DNA of 64,000 nucleotides, taken from the NCBI GenBank assembly GCA_031002005.1, contig CM061921.1, positions 174,662,935-174,726,934 on the forward strand, in the 5' to 3' direction. The stretch's first letter is position 1, and each line of letters starts with the position of its first letter. A program made the translations under genes and the position numbers. Of this stretch, positions 45,305 to 56,260 are shown piece after piece. The notes under the pieces were generated by a model, which saw only the letters and a list, made by a program, of their open reading frames with translations, did not search any database and was not told the DNA's origin. This DNA is from Vandiemenella viatica. Its lineage: Eukaryota; Arthropoda; Insecta; Orthoptera; Morabidae.

Positions 45305-45422
45305 CGAGGCAGAGACAGTCAGCTCAGAACATCACAGATACCTGATAAAGACAGCAGAGTCAGCTGTCGAAACGTCGTGTTTTTACACCACCATCCGGCT
45401 GGACACCCGAGAAGATTTTGTT
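45305..45422 (+). repeat. PLE pseudo-LTR end, right terminal inverted repeat
   Basis: The last 73 bp (45350-45422) are the inverted counterpart of 38159-38231. The preceding CGAGGCAGAGACAGTCAGCT continues the PLE sequence interrupted at 38749. The segment includes the better hammerhead-like motif. Confidence 0.8.
45336..45382 (+). ncRNA. hammerhead-ribozyme-like motif in PLE pseudo-LTR
   Basis: Stem I strand AGATAC, core CTGATAA at 45342-45348 (consensus CTGATGA, one change), one extra A, stem II GACAGC (45350-45355) with GCTGTC (45363-45368) closing a seven-base loop, then GAAA and CGTC (to 45376), and GTGTTT, which pairs with AGATAC using G-U pairs. ACGT in the stem III position is self-complementary, as in the very short stem III of hammerheads reported from Penelope-like elements. 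Cleavage would fall after GTC at 45376. The core change probably weakens or abolishes activity. Confidence 0.6.
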
Positions 45423-45426
45423 ATAT

Positions 45427-45700
45427 CGATACGCCGGGAAAGTCTCTACTCACATATCTAGCAATTACTCGCTCAGTGTATATCGTGGGGAAATTTTTTA
45501 ATGAAACACGTATTTGTTCGCAATTAAACGTTCTATAGATCTATGTAATCAGATTCTCTAATTTTATTTCAGTTCAATTTTTAGTACCACAAAATCGACC
45601 ACCAGTACCTACTCTACGGGCAGTTTTAATACGTAAGCCAGAAGATGAAATAATGCCGCCGTAATTCAAGTGCCAAAATACATGAAGTTACTTACGCAGT
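45427..45700 (+). repeat. diverged direct repeat, right copy
   Basis: Counterpart of 37890-38150; it begins immediately after the PLE terminus (CGATACGCCGGGAAAG against CGATACAACGAAATTCG). Confidence 0.65.
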
Positions 45701-45926
45701 ATTTAATGTACAGAAAACATAAATAAATCCATGCTCTTATTTACAATTTGTTGCTCTTCATGCATCATTCATATTATGTTTACTGGTATGTATATATAGG
45801 GTGGTACCATTTTTAACACAACGAAAAAGCAAATGCAGCAGCCGTATTTTTACATCGCTTACAAAAAATTGCAACTCCCTTTTACGTGGTAGGAATATCT
45901 GTTTATGTAAATTAGAGCGAAACTTT

Positions 45927-46640
45927 CCGCGATTACGGTGTTCGATGATTTGGCGGAATTACCTGGGTGGATGCAGGAACGGCCTCAAATTTCCCCCTTA
46001 ATAACGTCACATTTCGTGGCTTAGATGGTTTACCGCCAGGTAATAACGCTTACATGTGCAAAAACCTGGAACTAGAACTTTATTAGCATAAAAAAATGGT
46101 GTATCCCATCCCTAAGAGGAAATCGAGTAAATTTAAGTCACCATCAGATGCACTGTTCAGTGTGGTATGGTGTCTTCACCTCAAGTTATCTACGCCCTGG
46201 AAGCAACACAATACTGCCACAGCTTCATTATATTACACAACCCATCTTTGCAGAAGCCTTACGAATACATGCAGAACCACTGTTCATTTTACAGAATTAA
46301 ATCTTTATTGTTAAACTGCAGCATTTTTCCTGTCAGGGAAAGATGAAGCTGCCTCTTTATTCAATATCATGAAGCTAGGGGCATAATTTCAATATTATTA
46401 CTGTCACGCAAGCAAATATGAACCTTGGACCGGCGTAGTGGCATATAGTTGCATTTCGGTATAACCAAGGATCATGGCCAGGAAGACCCTAGGACACATC
46501 AGTTGTGGTAAGAAGATGTCCTGATTTTCACTCTTAAGCTAGCAAACTGTCAAACGCTTGAAAGTCCCCTCGATTTGTACTGATTTCAGAACGCTACCGG
46601 TTTCCATGGCGGAGTTCAGTATTCGTACACGTTCTGTTAG
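45927..46640 (+). repeat. long inverted repeat, left arm
   Basis: This arm is the reverse complement of 49800-50334 at moderate identity. Anchors: CTTAGATGGTTTACCGCCAGG against CGTAGATGGTTTACAGCCAGG, ACAGAATTAAATCTTTATTG (identical), TTATTCAATATCATGAA against TTATTCAATATCATGAACTT, and GTGGTAAGAAGATGTCCTGA against GTTGTAAGAATATGACCTGA. It holds about 170 bp (near 46095-46260) absent from the other arm. Confidence 0.8.
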
Positions 46641-48719
46641 CACCTTTGAACGGTCACAATGAGCTCTATGTTGCATAAAGTTGTCATCCTTTGCATACCA
46701 TCTAACTCAACTATCATGATGGTAACGTTATGTGTGTGGTACACTTAGCAGGTCTGTACTGACAGCTTAACATGCAATTTTTGTGTATACCAAACTTTCC
46801 TATAGTCCGTTGGGGTGAGGAATGAGCATCATATGGATAGCAATGCACTCTGTGCGATGAAGGCCGGTATAATTGTCATCTCAACCGATCACTTCTATTA
46901 AGGAAAGAATAGGCATATATATATATATATATATATAAATGTTATTTCATGAAATTTGACGTATTATGGGAGTTTTCATGATTTTTACCTATCTTTCACA
47001 CCTTTATTATTGAAATACATGGAAACTGGCACATAATATATAATAACTTCTATCTGCCACGATATATGTCAGCGAGTGTTGGTTGTACGAAGCCGTCCAT
47101 CTGCAAGTTGGTGGTTGATGATACCTATATGATGTCTATTATGATTTTGTATTAAGATTGTCAAAGTGATGAAAAAAGCCCCAAAACCCAAGAAAATTAA
47201 ATCGTTAATTTATGGTAGGTTGTATTAAAAATGAATCAAATGCAATGTGTTTCTAATTATAATTTTTAAATACAAATTGTACCACAAACATTATACCCAG
47301 TATAATAATTTTTAATGACTATATTATTAACATAATATAATATTAACAATTTTTATATATGCAGTAGCGTGTATTCCAATAATGAAATTGGTCTGTATCA
47401 CTTAAGTCGCATAAATAGTACTAATATGAACATCAACCAGTTTTTGAAGTGTAGCACTATACAAGATAACACGTCCTTATACTCTTTGTAGTATCATACA
47501 ACTTGGTGGCACCATATCTTCTTGATGATCAAGGCACGGGATATTGGAGGTCATGTGTTGACGAAGTTCCACCATGTCGATTCTCCTAAGAAGACGCAAC
47601 TAGTAGGATCAGTATTGATGTAAAAACGCAGCCACCGACAGGCAGGAGAATGTGTGCTCACCAAATGCTGCTGGCGATGTTAAAATAATGGGAAAATACA
47701 TCCAATACCTGGAAGAACACGTTCCATTATTGATATGTTATTATAAATTTGTTGTGCCCTACTTTTTGGAGCACCAAAAGCGGATCGAAATCGTGCTCAG
47801 ACCATAAACCTATCGTCAAACGTTTTGAATTACCAGCTTTTAGCTAATATACTGACGAGAACAACAACGGGCCATCTCCGAATTCTGGGGCTAGTAGGCC
47901 AGTAGGGAGGAGGTTTAGCCTGTCCGAGTGGTGAGGGGTAAGCTGTTTGTATCTTGTTTACGAAAGTCTATCTCTCCCACAATTCATCGTGGTAAGAGTG
48001 GTGGGGTGGATCCTATCAAAGGAAGGCCACCTGTCCCGCAGTTCATCAATCTGAAGTGAGTAGGCACGCTAGAGCCTAAATGTGAGTGGAAAGAACCTAG
48101 CACCACGGTCTTGGAAAGATTTTACTATACCTGAAGACTGATGGTGTCAATCGCAACGGATATATGACGCATTTCGTGTGAGGGAATTGATGTAATTTTC
48201 ACCAGTTTCGATTTTGTACTAATATATGAGAATTTCACGAAATTTCGAGACTTTATAGAATTTTTACTGTCCGAATCAAAAAGTAGTTTTAACACCACAC
48301 TGATGGTCGAGGATGGAGAACACATGTACGTAATGGAGAATTTAGGATTTTCGTGATTTTCACTTTTTTTTGGAAATGACTCTAATTTTCATGATTTTCA
48401 TAGTTTTTCTGAAGTTAATCAAGTTTATATTTTTTTAATAAAGTTATACGATTATAACACTTATTCACATATTGGAGTATGCTCCGTTATATCATCGACA
48501 ACCTGCACATCCGATGTAGCTTGAGAGTCAGTTAGTCTAAACAATACTTTCCAACAAAAATTTTCATGCTCGTGGATTGACAGTACGACGATTCTAACAT
48601 TATTTGAAGAAAATTTATCTTATAACCGTAACATCCTGATCTAGCACATGAACAGTTGTATACTTGCGGGATTCCTTGTTGTTTGGTGAAAGATCTCAAA
48701 TCTGTCAAATCTTCTTCTT
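46641..48719. other. spacer of the inverted repeat, unassigned
   Basis: AT-rich with a TA microsatellite at 46915-46937. No exon or TE terminus recognised. Confidence 0.35.
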
Positions 48720-49000
48720 ACATTGCAATACCATTGGACGCGCATCCTGTGGTGTTCTGAAATGGTCGGGAACGACGCTTTGTTGTTTGCAAAGATGAAA
48801 CTAGGTTCTGCCTGTATGCGAGTGGTGGCTGAAGAAATTTATGCCTGGCAAGCGTTATCGCTCAGTGCTATTCCCGTGGTGTTGCCATTCATTTGACATA
48901 CAGTTTGTGACGTTTCAGTAGGACAATGAACGTTCTCATACAGCTTCTGTAACTTGCTTTTTCGTAGTGTAGCTCAACTATCCTAACCTGTGGAAGTGAC
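48720..49000 (+). pseudogene. Tc1-type transposase relic
   Basis: The plus strand reads RRFVVCKDETRFCLYASGG, a decayed VFSDESRFCL block, and about 45 codons later FQ-stop-DNERSHTASVTCFF, a decayed FQQDNARPHTA block. Both catalytic-Asp blocks are thus recognisable in order. Stops and deletions make it dead. It lies in the spacer of the long inverted repeat. Confidence 0.62.
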
Positions 49001-49439
49001 CTAGTTTGCGACACGGGGAAAACGGGGTATACCTGTGCTCCGCTGTGTGTCTGGAGGTATGGGTAAACATTGGTATGCAGAAGGGAGGGGAGAGTGTGGA
49101 GGGCTTTAGTATAAAAGTAGACGTTTGAGTGGAGGGACAGAAGTCAGTCAACTGTAAATAGTAGCTGAAATAGTAGGTGTCTCTTGAATTTTTCACTGAA
49201 TGTAAGTATTTTGTCAGATAAAAAATAAAAGTACTGCTCTGATGTAAATTTATGATTCTCTTGCCACCGTTTCATCGATGTTTGCAAACCTTCTTCAATA
49301 TCGAATTCAAGCCTCTGTCTGCAGTCAGCGGCTTGGACGTCATGTGGATGACTGCAAGGAAGCAGGTACTTTGCAATCTAAATAGGATCCATGCAAGGAC
49401 GCAACAGTAGCGTGACGGTGGCACCTGTTCAACAACATC

Positions 49440-49545
49440 CTATATGAAGTCAATGTGATGTTATAATAGAATAATGTACGTCCACATACAGCTGCTGGAA
49501 CTTGCTTTTTCGTGGTGTACGTCTACTGCTTCACCCTCTTCTACA
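49440..49545 (+). pseudogene. second Tc1-type transposase fragment
   Basis: NNVRPHTAAGTCFFVVYV is a second copy of the QDNARPHTA block, sharing CTTGCTTTTTCGTRGTGTA with the relic at 48950. Either an internal duplication or a second insertion of the same family. Confidence 0.5.
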
Positions 49546-49799
49546 AGATACTCTGATTTCTCAACATTCAACGGGCTTGAAGCATGATGGGGTGGCAAGT
49601 GACTCGGTCTCCAAAACCATCCACAACACTGGCCGAATTATAACAGGGGAAAAATATAATCACACCGAAAATTCGTAACCAGCAATGCTGCCGTACATTA
49701 TGCTTGTTCCAGTGATTATGTAGAGATTTATTTCGAAGTGTTTAAAACCCCAAGCAGTCTTACAACAGTAGGTTAGGGGATAACATTACAAATGGTATT

Positions 49800-50334
49800 T
49801 GAGTGATCGCATTTGTATCCTTCTGAACCCCGTTACGGGAACCATTGGAATTGTGAAATCAGTGCAAAGTGAGGGAACTTTCACGTGTCTGACAGGCCGC
49901 TTGCTTAAGAGCAAAAATCAGGTCATATTCTTACAACAACTAAATTATTTTAAGGTCTCCGTTGGCCATACCGAAATGCAGCTATACATTGCTATGCCAG
50001 TCCAAGGTACACTATATGTTTACATGCGGTACAGTTGTAATAATGAAATTTTGTCCCAAGTTCATGATATTGAATAAGGAGACACCTTCATCTTTCCTTC
50101 ACAGTAAAAATGCTGCAGTTTAACAATAAAGATTTAATTCTGTAAAATGAACGGTGGTTCTGCATGTAGTCATAAGGCTTCTATAAAGATTAGTTGTTTA
50201 AGATCATCTAAGCGTTATAACCTGGCTGTAAACCATCTACGCTGTGAAATATGCAGTTATTAAGGCGGATATATGACGCCGTTCCAGCATTCACCAAGGT
50301 GATTACGCAAAATTGTCTAAATTCGTAATCGGGG
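49800..50334 (-). repeat. long inverted repeat, right arm
   Basis: Reverse-complement partner of 45927-46640. The 92-codon ORF at 49799-50077 lies inside it; the other arm does not keep that frame, so I do not treat it as a gene. Confidence 0.8.
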
Positions 50335-51794
50335 CGGTTGGCACTCTAAGTGTAGGTCTGAGGATTGAACCAAGGACCGTTGTAACCACTTGCACATGCA
50401 TACTACATTTGCATCTATAAATCATCCATAAGTATTACTTTAACATATACAGATAATGGTATCACGTCGAAGGGAGATTCATTTTCTTTTCATTTTTAAC
50501 TGTTACATAATAGCGTACTTCACTTAACAAATCTTATTTTACGTTTACTGAACTATTTAAGAACCTTATCAATAGTAGAAAAAGATGAATTGCTTCCAAC
50601 TGGAGATACCTAATGACCATGCTACCAAACCTTTCCAAATCATGGATGTCGAAGGACATTATAAAAAGAAATTTATTTTTCTGTATTCATATTTAATGTA
50701 AAGTACTAATCGTGAAGTGAGAAGGCTAGGGAAATATGGAGTGGATGAAGGGGCATCCGGCAAGAATCAGCCCACACTAAATAGCACACATACTCATTCC
50801 CTTACGACGGCCAGTCTCGCAGAGAGGATTTTTCACGCCCATACCGGTGTCCCCAGCTCGTTCGGTGCGATTCTCGCGGCGGGACAGACGTGTGTGTAGT
50901 CAACGGACCGTTCCTGTCCCTGTGTTGGTGCGAGAAGACTGTATTGTTCAAAAATTAAATCACTTAAAGCTCTGTGGCGCCTCGCGGACATATGATTGCC
51001 TGAGACCTTGTAAACCAATAAAACGGCATCTGCTGGCAGGAGGATCCGACAAAAATTAAGGATCAATGGTTGTGTAATGTGTTTAAACAAACAATAACAT
51101 GCAGCAAGCGGGTAAAAATATATTACAAATTTTTTTCTCCAAAGAAAGCCAGTATCTCGAATTTCCGAGCCTCTAACAGTAACTTTTAAAACGTTTTACC
51201 CTAGGGAGTCAGACATACATATCTTATCAAGACTCATTTATTAATACTAAGTCGACATAAGCACCAGGCGCATTAAATCTATTTGGTTCTCACCACTTGC
51301 TCGCGTGTCCACGGCTATGGAGCTCCGTCGGCCCGTGATACTACAGGGAGCGGCAAGTGGACATTGCTTAGTGCAGCATTAAAAATTATAGTGCCACATA
51401 CACCAGAAAATATAATTAGATAGTTATAAAGAGCAACAAATTGTGAGCAACAGCATGAATTAATATTTTCTATACAATAAACATTGATAAATAAACTTGA
51501 TAAATACATAATCTTACAAGCAATCTACGGCGGAGTTATGAATTCATCTCCCTACTTGCGTATTGAAACCACCCACAGAGTGGCTACTAAAGGTCAGTTT
51601 TGTGCCAATCAAGATTTATCCGACAAAGATTTCGGAAAATCGAACTATATACACCCATTGATCGTTTGATTGTGAACAAATACATGTTTTTATACTTTTC
51701 CGTACGATTATTATTGAACGAGTAATTGTCCGCTAGAAATTAAACTAAAATAAAACACTCCGACATTTGTATAGATTGAGAGACTACTTTCTAG
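50335..51794. other. unassigned DNA
   Basis: A GC-richer patch at 50800-50960 contains overlapping 60-85 codon ORFs on both strands with no motif I recognise. No TE termini identified. Confidence 0.35.
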
Positions 51795-53255
51795 AACGAC
51801 ATATATGTTGTTTTTTTTTTTTTTTTTGCTGTCGTCAGTCTTTAGACTGGTTTGATGCAATCCTCCATCCCTTCCTATCCTGTGCTAACCTTTTCGTTTC
51901 TACATACCCCTTACAACCCACGTCCTCAATTATCTGTTTCGTATATTCTAAACTCTGTCTACCTCTACAGTTCTTACCTTCGACTGTTCCCTCCACTAAC
52001 AAATTAACCAATGCAGCACGTCTCAAAATATGACCTAAAAGCCTGTCTCTTCTTCCTGTAAGCTTCTTCCATAAACTTCTTTTCTCACCCATCATTTCCA
52101 AAACTCGTTCATTTCTTACTTTGTCTGTCCACCTAATTTTTAGCATTCTTCTGTAGCACCACATTTCAAATGCTTCAAGTTTCTTTCTTTCCGGTATTCC
52201 TAAAGTCCATGTTTCGCTACCGTAAAGTGCTGTGCTCCACACATAGAGTTTTAAAAAGTTCTTTCTAATTCCTAGATCAATATTTGAAACTAAAAGGTTT
52301 CTCTTTTTCATGAAAGCTCTTTTTGCTAATGCTATTCTGCTTTTAACATCATTCCTGCTTCGGCCATCGGTTGTAATTTTGCTTCCCAAGTAACAGAACT
52401 CACTCACTTCTCCTATAGTATCCGATCCTATTTTTATATTTAATCTGCTACTATTGGTATCAATTCTGCTACATTTCATCACTTTTGTCTTACTTTGATT
52501 TATATTCAGTCCAAAATCTTCCTTCAGTATTTTGTTCATGCCATTCAATAACTTCTCAATATCCTCAGCCCTCTCTGCTAACAAGACAATGTCATCAGCA
52601 AATCGTAGCATACTGATTTTTTCTCCCTGAAAACTTTTGCCGCATGGAAATTTTTCTTTGATTTTCTTCATTGCTTCTTCTACATACAAGTTGAATATTA
52701 ACGGGGATAGACTACAACCTTGTCTCATTCCCTTTTTAACCATGCATGTCTCTCGTGATTCTCTACTTTTATTACAGCCACTTGATTCTTATATAGTTTA
52801 TAGAGTATTCTTCTATCTCGATACTTTAGACCTGACTTCTTTAAAATTTTGAACATCTTGTCCCACCTAACATTATCAAAAGCTTTTTCTAAATAAACAA
52901 ATGCCATAAAAGTATCTTTGTTTTTCTTGATCCGCCCTTCAAGTATTAATCTTAAAGACAGAATTGCTTCCCTTGTACCGCGATTTTTCCTAAACCCAAA
53001 CTGATCTTCACCTACTATCTCTTCTACTACCCTCTCCATCCTTCTGTATATTATTCTGGTCAGTAATTTTGAAGAATGTGATGTTAGACTAATGGTGCGA
53101 TAATTCTCACATTTGTCGGCTTGTGCTTTCTTTGGAAGTGTAAAGATGATATTTTTATTAAAATCAGTTGGAATTTCTCCGGTGTCATAACTTTTTGATA
53201 TCAGCTTGAATAATCTTTCGATTCCTTCCTCTCCTAGAGATAGAGTTGATTTAAT
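51795..53255 (-). mobile_element. LINE copy, 5'-truncated, with poly(A)
   Basis: The minus strand runs from RT coding at 53255 to a poly(A) tail (T-run 51811-51828 on the plus strand). Next to the tail is a hairpin CAGTCTAAAGACTG, a likely 3' recognition structure. The 5' end is cut within the RT domain. Clade is uncertain: the motifs resemble R4/RTE-like insect endonuclease-reverse transcriptase LINEs. No clear target duplication was found. Confidence 0.82.
51835..53250 (-). pseudogene. LINE reverse transcriptase, one main frameshift
   Basis: Upstream piece: IERLFKLISKSYDTGEIPTD, CENYRTISLTSHSSKLLTRI, EDQFGFRKNRGTREAILSLR, AFVYLEKAFDNVRWDKMF. After a frameshift near 52740: KKGMRQGCSLSPLIFNLYVE, catalytic LRFADDIVLLAE, LNINQSKTKVM, CYLGSKITTDGRSRND, STALYGSETWTLGIPERKK and EMWCYRRMLKIRWTDK. 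The second frame is open for 302 codons to 51835, ending NQSKD. The catalytic FADD is intact; the frameshift and truncation make it inactive. Confidence 0.88.
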
Positions 53256-53389
53256 CTTTTATTACCTAATTAATCCAAACTTTCGTGGTGGAAAAGGTTA
53301 TTAACAATGATTATTAACATGATATTTTTTGCAGGCTAGGTGCCTTTTTGTAACCTGGTCTTGCAGAAACAGAGGTTTAAAGACAGGTT

Positions 53390-53760
53390 AAGGAGGGGAG
53401 GAGTCAATGCGTTCCATTTCTACGGTGGGGGGGGGGGGTAGAGGGAGTTGTTAGAAGCTGCTGTAATATGTCAACGGACCATTAGTATAGGTCAGTGATA
53501 ATAAGCTGCCACGTCCTTCCAATTTGGCCACAAAAAGCCGGCGTAATTGGGGTTAGGATGGCACATGCTTCTTTTCAACAAAGCAATGCATATCCCATTG
53601 AACCGGCAAGGTACAGTGGCGGGGCTGCAGTTGCTCTAACATATCAACAGGGCATTGAAGTGGGTTAGTGACAGTAGAAGGTGGCACCGATAGGGTTTTG
53701 CCACAAAAAGCCCGTCCAACATAGGTTAGCGAAGAAACAACAGGAATTCCTCTGGTACAG
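53390..53760. repeat. two-copy tandem repeat, about 172 bp
   Basis: GCCACAAAAAGCC occurs at about 53527 and 53699, and surrounding blocks match: ATGTCAACGGACCATT against ATATCAACAGGGCATT, and AGTGGCGGGG against CGGTGGGGGG. The left copy includes a 13-base G-run. Non-coding. Confidence 0.55.
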
Positions 53761-54799
53761 CGAACTGAGCATATCTAATTTGTATAACAACAGGGAGCGT
53801 GACTGGATGGTTTAAATTATTAATGAACTTTTTGAATGATTTTATTGTATCGGTTTACAATCCCCTTGTCCCACTACTTTCGTACATGTGATTGACCCTA
53901 CGGCTAGCAGCCAATTATGTTAGATTCACATATTACGGCTGTAAACATAAGGCACAGCCTCCGTTACGCTGTTTAGAAAGCAGAGTGTGATAGTGAAATT
54001 TTAAGAACACTGATAGAAAGTGGCAAAAGTTTGAATTCTTTGTGGGAGAAGGTTGCGAAAGACAAGGTTGTTTGTATAAGTCTTGTCTTTTATGGTATAA
54101 TTTATAATGAACAGCAATAAAAATTTAAATTCTTCATTATGTAATAATCACTGACAACAAAAATTACACTTTTACCCCGGGTTTCCCTATTCCTGTGGTA
54201 ATGTATCGGTCAATATGGGGCAAAGTTTTTTGTTTTTAGTCAGCCTCGCGATGTGGACCAGTATGAACCGCCTCCTTATCATCGTATAAGCCAAAACTCC
54301 TGCAGTGTCCCAATTTTCCACATGCCTGATATGTGATCCATCTGTCCATAAACAATGGCAGTAAAGGCATTCTGCATCTTCTGTATCACTATCATAATGT
54401 ACTCTTTTTTTTCCCTAACTAATCTTTTCCTTTTTTTCTTAATAACTGGACTATTATAACAGCAAAGTAATAATAGTAAAAAGCTAATTTTTACTTTTTG
54501 CTTCTTAGTTGCATACTACCGCGGCCATTTCACTCGCTACACTGAAGTAGTTCGGACGTTTCACAAATGATGGAAACATTCGTGGAAGCTCAGTTTAACG
54601 TATGCCTCCGTCCTACACTGCTATCCCGAGTTGCGTCACCCAGTCTCAAATTTTTTGAAAATTTCTTCGAATAGTCACTTTCAGCTATCAGTCGCCAATA
54701 TTTGTCACAGACATCTTTTATCTTTGTAATATTATAAATCTTAGGAATACTTTCTCTACAGGAATTTTATACTGAAGTGTCATTAACTTTCTTTTTCAG
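53761..54799. other. intron sequence before the second channel exon
   Basis: No TE end or coding recognised. It ends in the pyrimidine-rich acceptor tract CTTTCTTTTTCAG. Confidence 0.4.
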
Positions 54800-54908
54800 A
54801 ATTCCTAGTCAAGGTTATCGATCCTGCGACCAACAAAAAAGCATGTGACTGTTTGCCACCTTGTGACGATGTAAACTACATGACAGAACTGGAAAGCGAT
54901 ATGCCATG
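54800..54908 (+). CDS. exon of a DEG/ENaC (pickpocket-type) sodium channel
   Basis: A 109-nt exon preceded by CTTTCTTTTTCAG and followed by the donor GTAAAT. Read in the phase left by the exon at 27634-27687 it encodes EFLVKVIDPATNKKACDCLP, then PCDDVNYMTELESDMP and two bases of the next codon. CxCLPxCxxxxY is the hallmark of the extracellular cysteine-rich domain of pickpocket/DEG-ENaC channels; these cysteines form disulfides holding the ectodomain. The remaining C-terminal segment (second membrane helix, GxS selectivity filter) was not found to the right edge, so it lies outside or was missed. Moderately confident by motif and phase. Confidence 0.78.
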
Positions 54909-54930
54909 GTAAATAATATCTCACACTTTT

Positions 54931-55142
54931 TTAAAAAATTGCTTTAAGTCTCTCAACAGCGAGGTCTTTAGAGACGGGAAAGGATGGGGGCAAGGAATGG
55001 GAAGGAATTCGGCCATGGCCTTTTTGAAGGAAGCATCCCTGCATTTGCCTGGAGTGATTTGGGAAACCATGGAAAACCCAAATCTGGATGCCCGGACGGG
55101 GATTCGAACCGCCGTCCTCCCGAATGCGAGGCAAGAACGCTA
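54931..55142 (-). mobile_element. SINE family A copy, 10-bp duplication, beside a splice donor
   Basis: Perfect direct repeats TCACACTTTT flank it (54921-54930, 55143-55152). On the minus strand the head has GCCTCGCATTCGGGAGGACG, a B box GGTTCGAATCC, then the body TTTCCCAAATCACTCCAGGC and the tail block TTCCCGTCTCTAAAGACCTC. The insertion begins 22 bp after the last base of the channel exon, so only about a dozen intron bases separate the donor from the duplication. ORFs on both strands here derive from the SINE. Confidence 0.92.
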
Positions 55143-55316
55143 TCACACTTTTCCAATGAAATTAAAATGTGTAGCGAGGTTTCATAGAAGTAATAACAGC
55201 TCACAGCATGAGCTGGTTAATTGCTACGATACTGTGCTGGCGTCTACCATGGGGGAAGGAAATATATGGAGGAGAAGTGACGTTAAATCGGTGACGCCGG
55301 CTCTAAACTCTCGCGC

Positions 55317-55496
55317 ATGCCCGGTGGCGTCAGTGGCGATATTGCGAACCCAAACAAATGCAAAGTTCACATTGTGTTTGATGCTGTGATTATTTCATTT
55401 TGTAATGTGTATAAGTGTTTTATAATTCCATCTTGTGTTGCATACGGTTGCAAAAATAGGCAAGAGAGGAAAGAACCTGGAATATCTTTTCATAAG
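55317..55496 (+). pseudogene. THAP zinc-finger exon (first exon, start codon altered)
   Basis: The frame ends PSCVAYGCKNRQERKEPGIS followed by FHK, then AAGTAAGT as a plausible donor. This is the N-terminus of a THAP domain (C-x-x-x-x-C ... GISFHxFP). THAP proteins normally begin Met-Pro-x-C; here the codon before Pro is ATT (55425-55427) rather than ATG, though the frame is open upstream to a Met at 55317. No second exon with the remaining C-x-x-H residues was found. It may be a P-element-like transposase relic or a displaced THAP-gene exon. Confidence 0.55.
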
Positions 55497-55499
55497 TAA

Positions 55500-56210
55500 G
55501 TTGAATTCTAATTATTGTTGTTGAAGTGGGCAGTAGGAATTGCAAACTTTGGTGCCTGTCTATAAATATTTAGTCATAGCTCTCAATGGGATGACTTTTT
55601 TCTCAAATTTTTGTTGGTGTAGTGTAGAAAATCAGCATACCTTGCTATTTTGCACATAATAGACTAGCATTACTTTTTACCGAGTGTTGAAAATGAGATA
55701 TAAAGGGGTGTGTTTTACATCGCGATTCAGTGAATTTAGTATTGCGCTTTCTTTCGTCACGTTGCAGTTTATACTGACAGTATATGATGAAATTAAATGT
55801 GTTAAATTATGCTATGCAATCTAGGAATCTTGATGAAGCAAATATAGTTTGCGATTCAAATACGCGTGTGTGGGTGTGTCTACATAGTTTGATTCTGTAG
55901 CGGCAATTTAATGGAGATTGTGGTTAGGTCTAAATGCAGTCTGTACCAGAATGATTTTGTTGTTCCATAAGGGACAAAGAATTTATCTATTACTGTTAGT
56001 AATTTCATGAGAACCAAGTTAGTGACAAAACGTGTATCGCGATGTAAACTACTTCCAGCTATTCCCAATTAAGCTTACGATGTATGGTAACAAGATAACT
56101 ATTTTTATTCTGGTCTAGGCCGCATTTCAACCTAACCACAAGTGGTAGTTAAAAATCTGAAATATTCATTCTGCATGTCCACCATGTAATTCATTGTGGC
56201 TTTGGCAGAA
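55500..56210. other. unassigned DNA
   Basis: No recognised coding. A block GGTCTAGGCCGCATTTCAACC at about 56113 recurs at 56219 as GGTCCAGGCCGCATATCAACC. Confidence 0.4.
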
Positions 56211-56260
56211 TTAATGTTTGGTCCAGGCCGCATATCAACCCAATTCCAGTACATCCCGAA

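Noticed and set aside
49799..50077. 92-codon ORF as a gene
   Set aside because: It lies in one arm of the long inverted repeat, and the homologous arm does not keep the frame.
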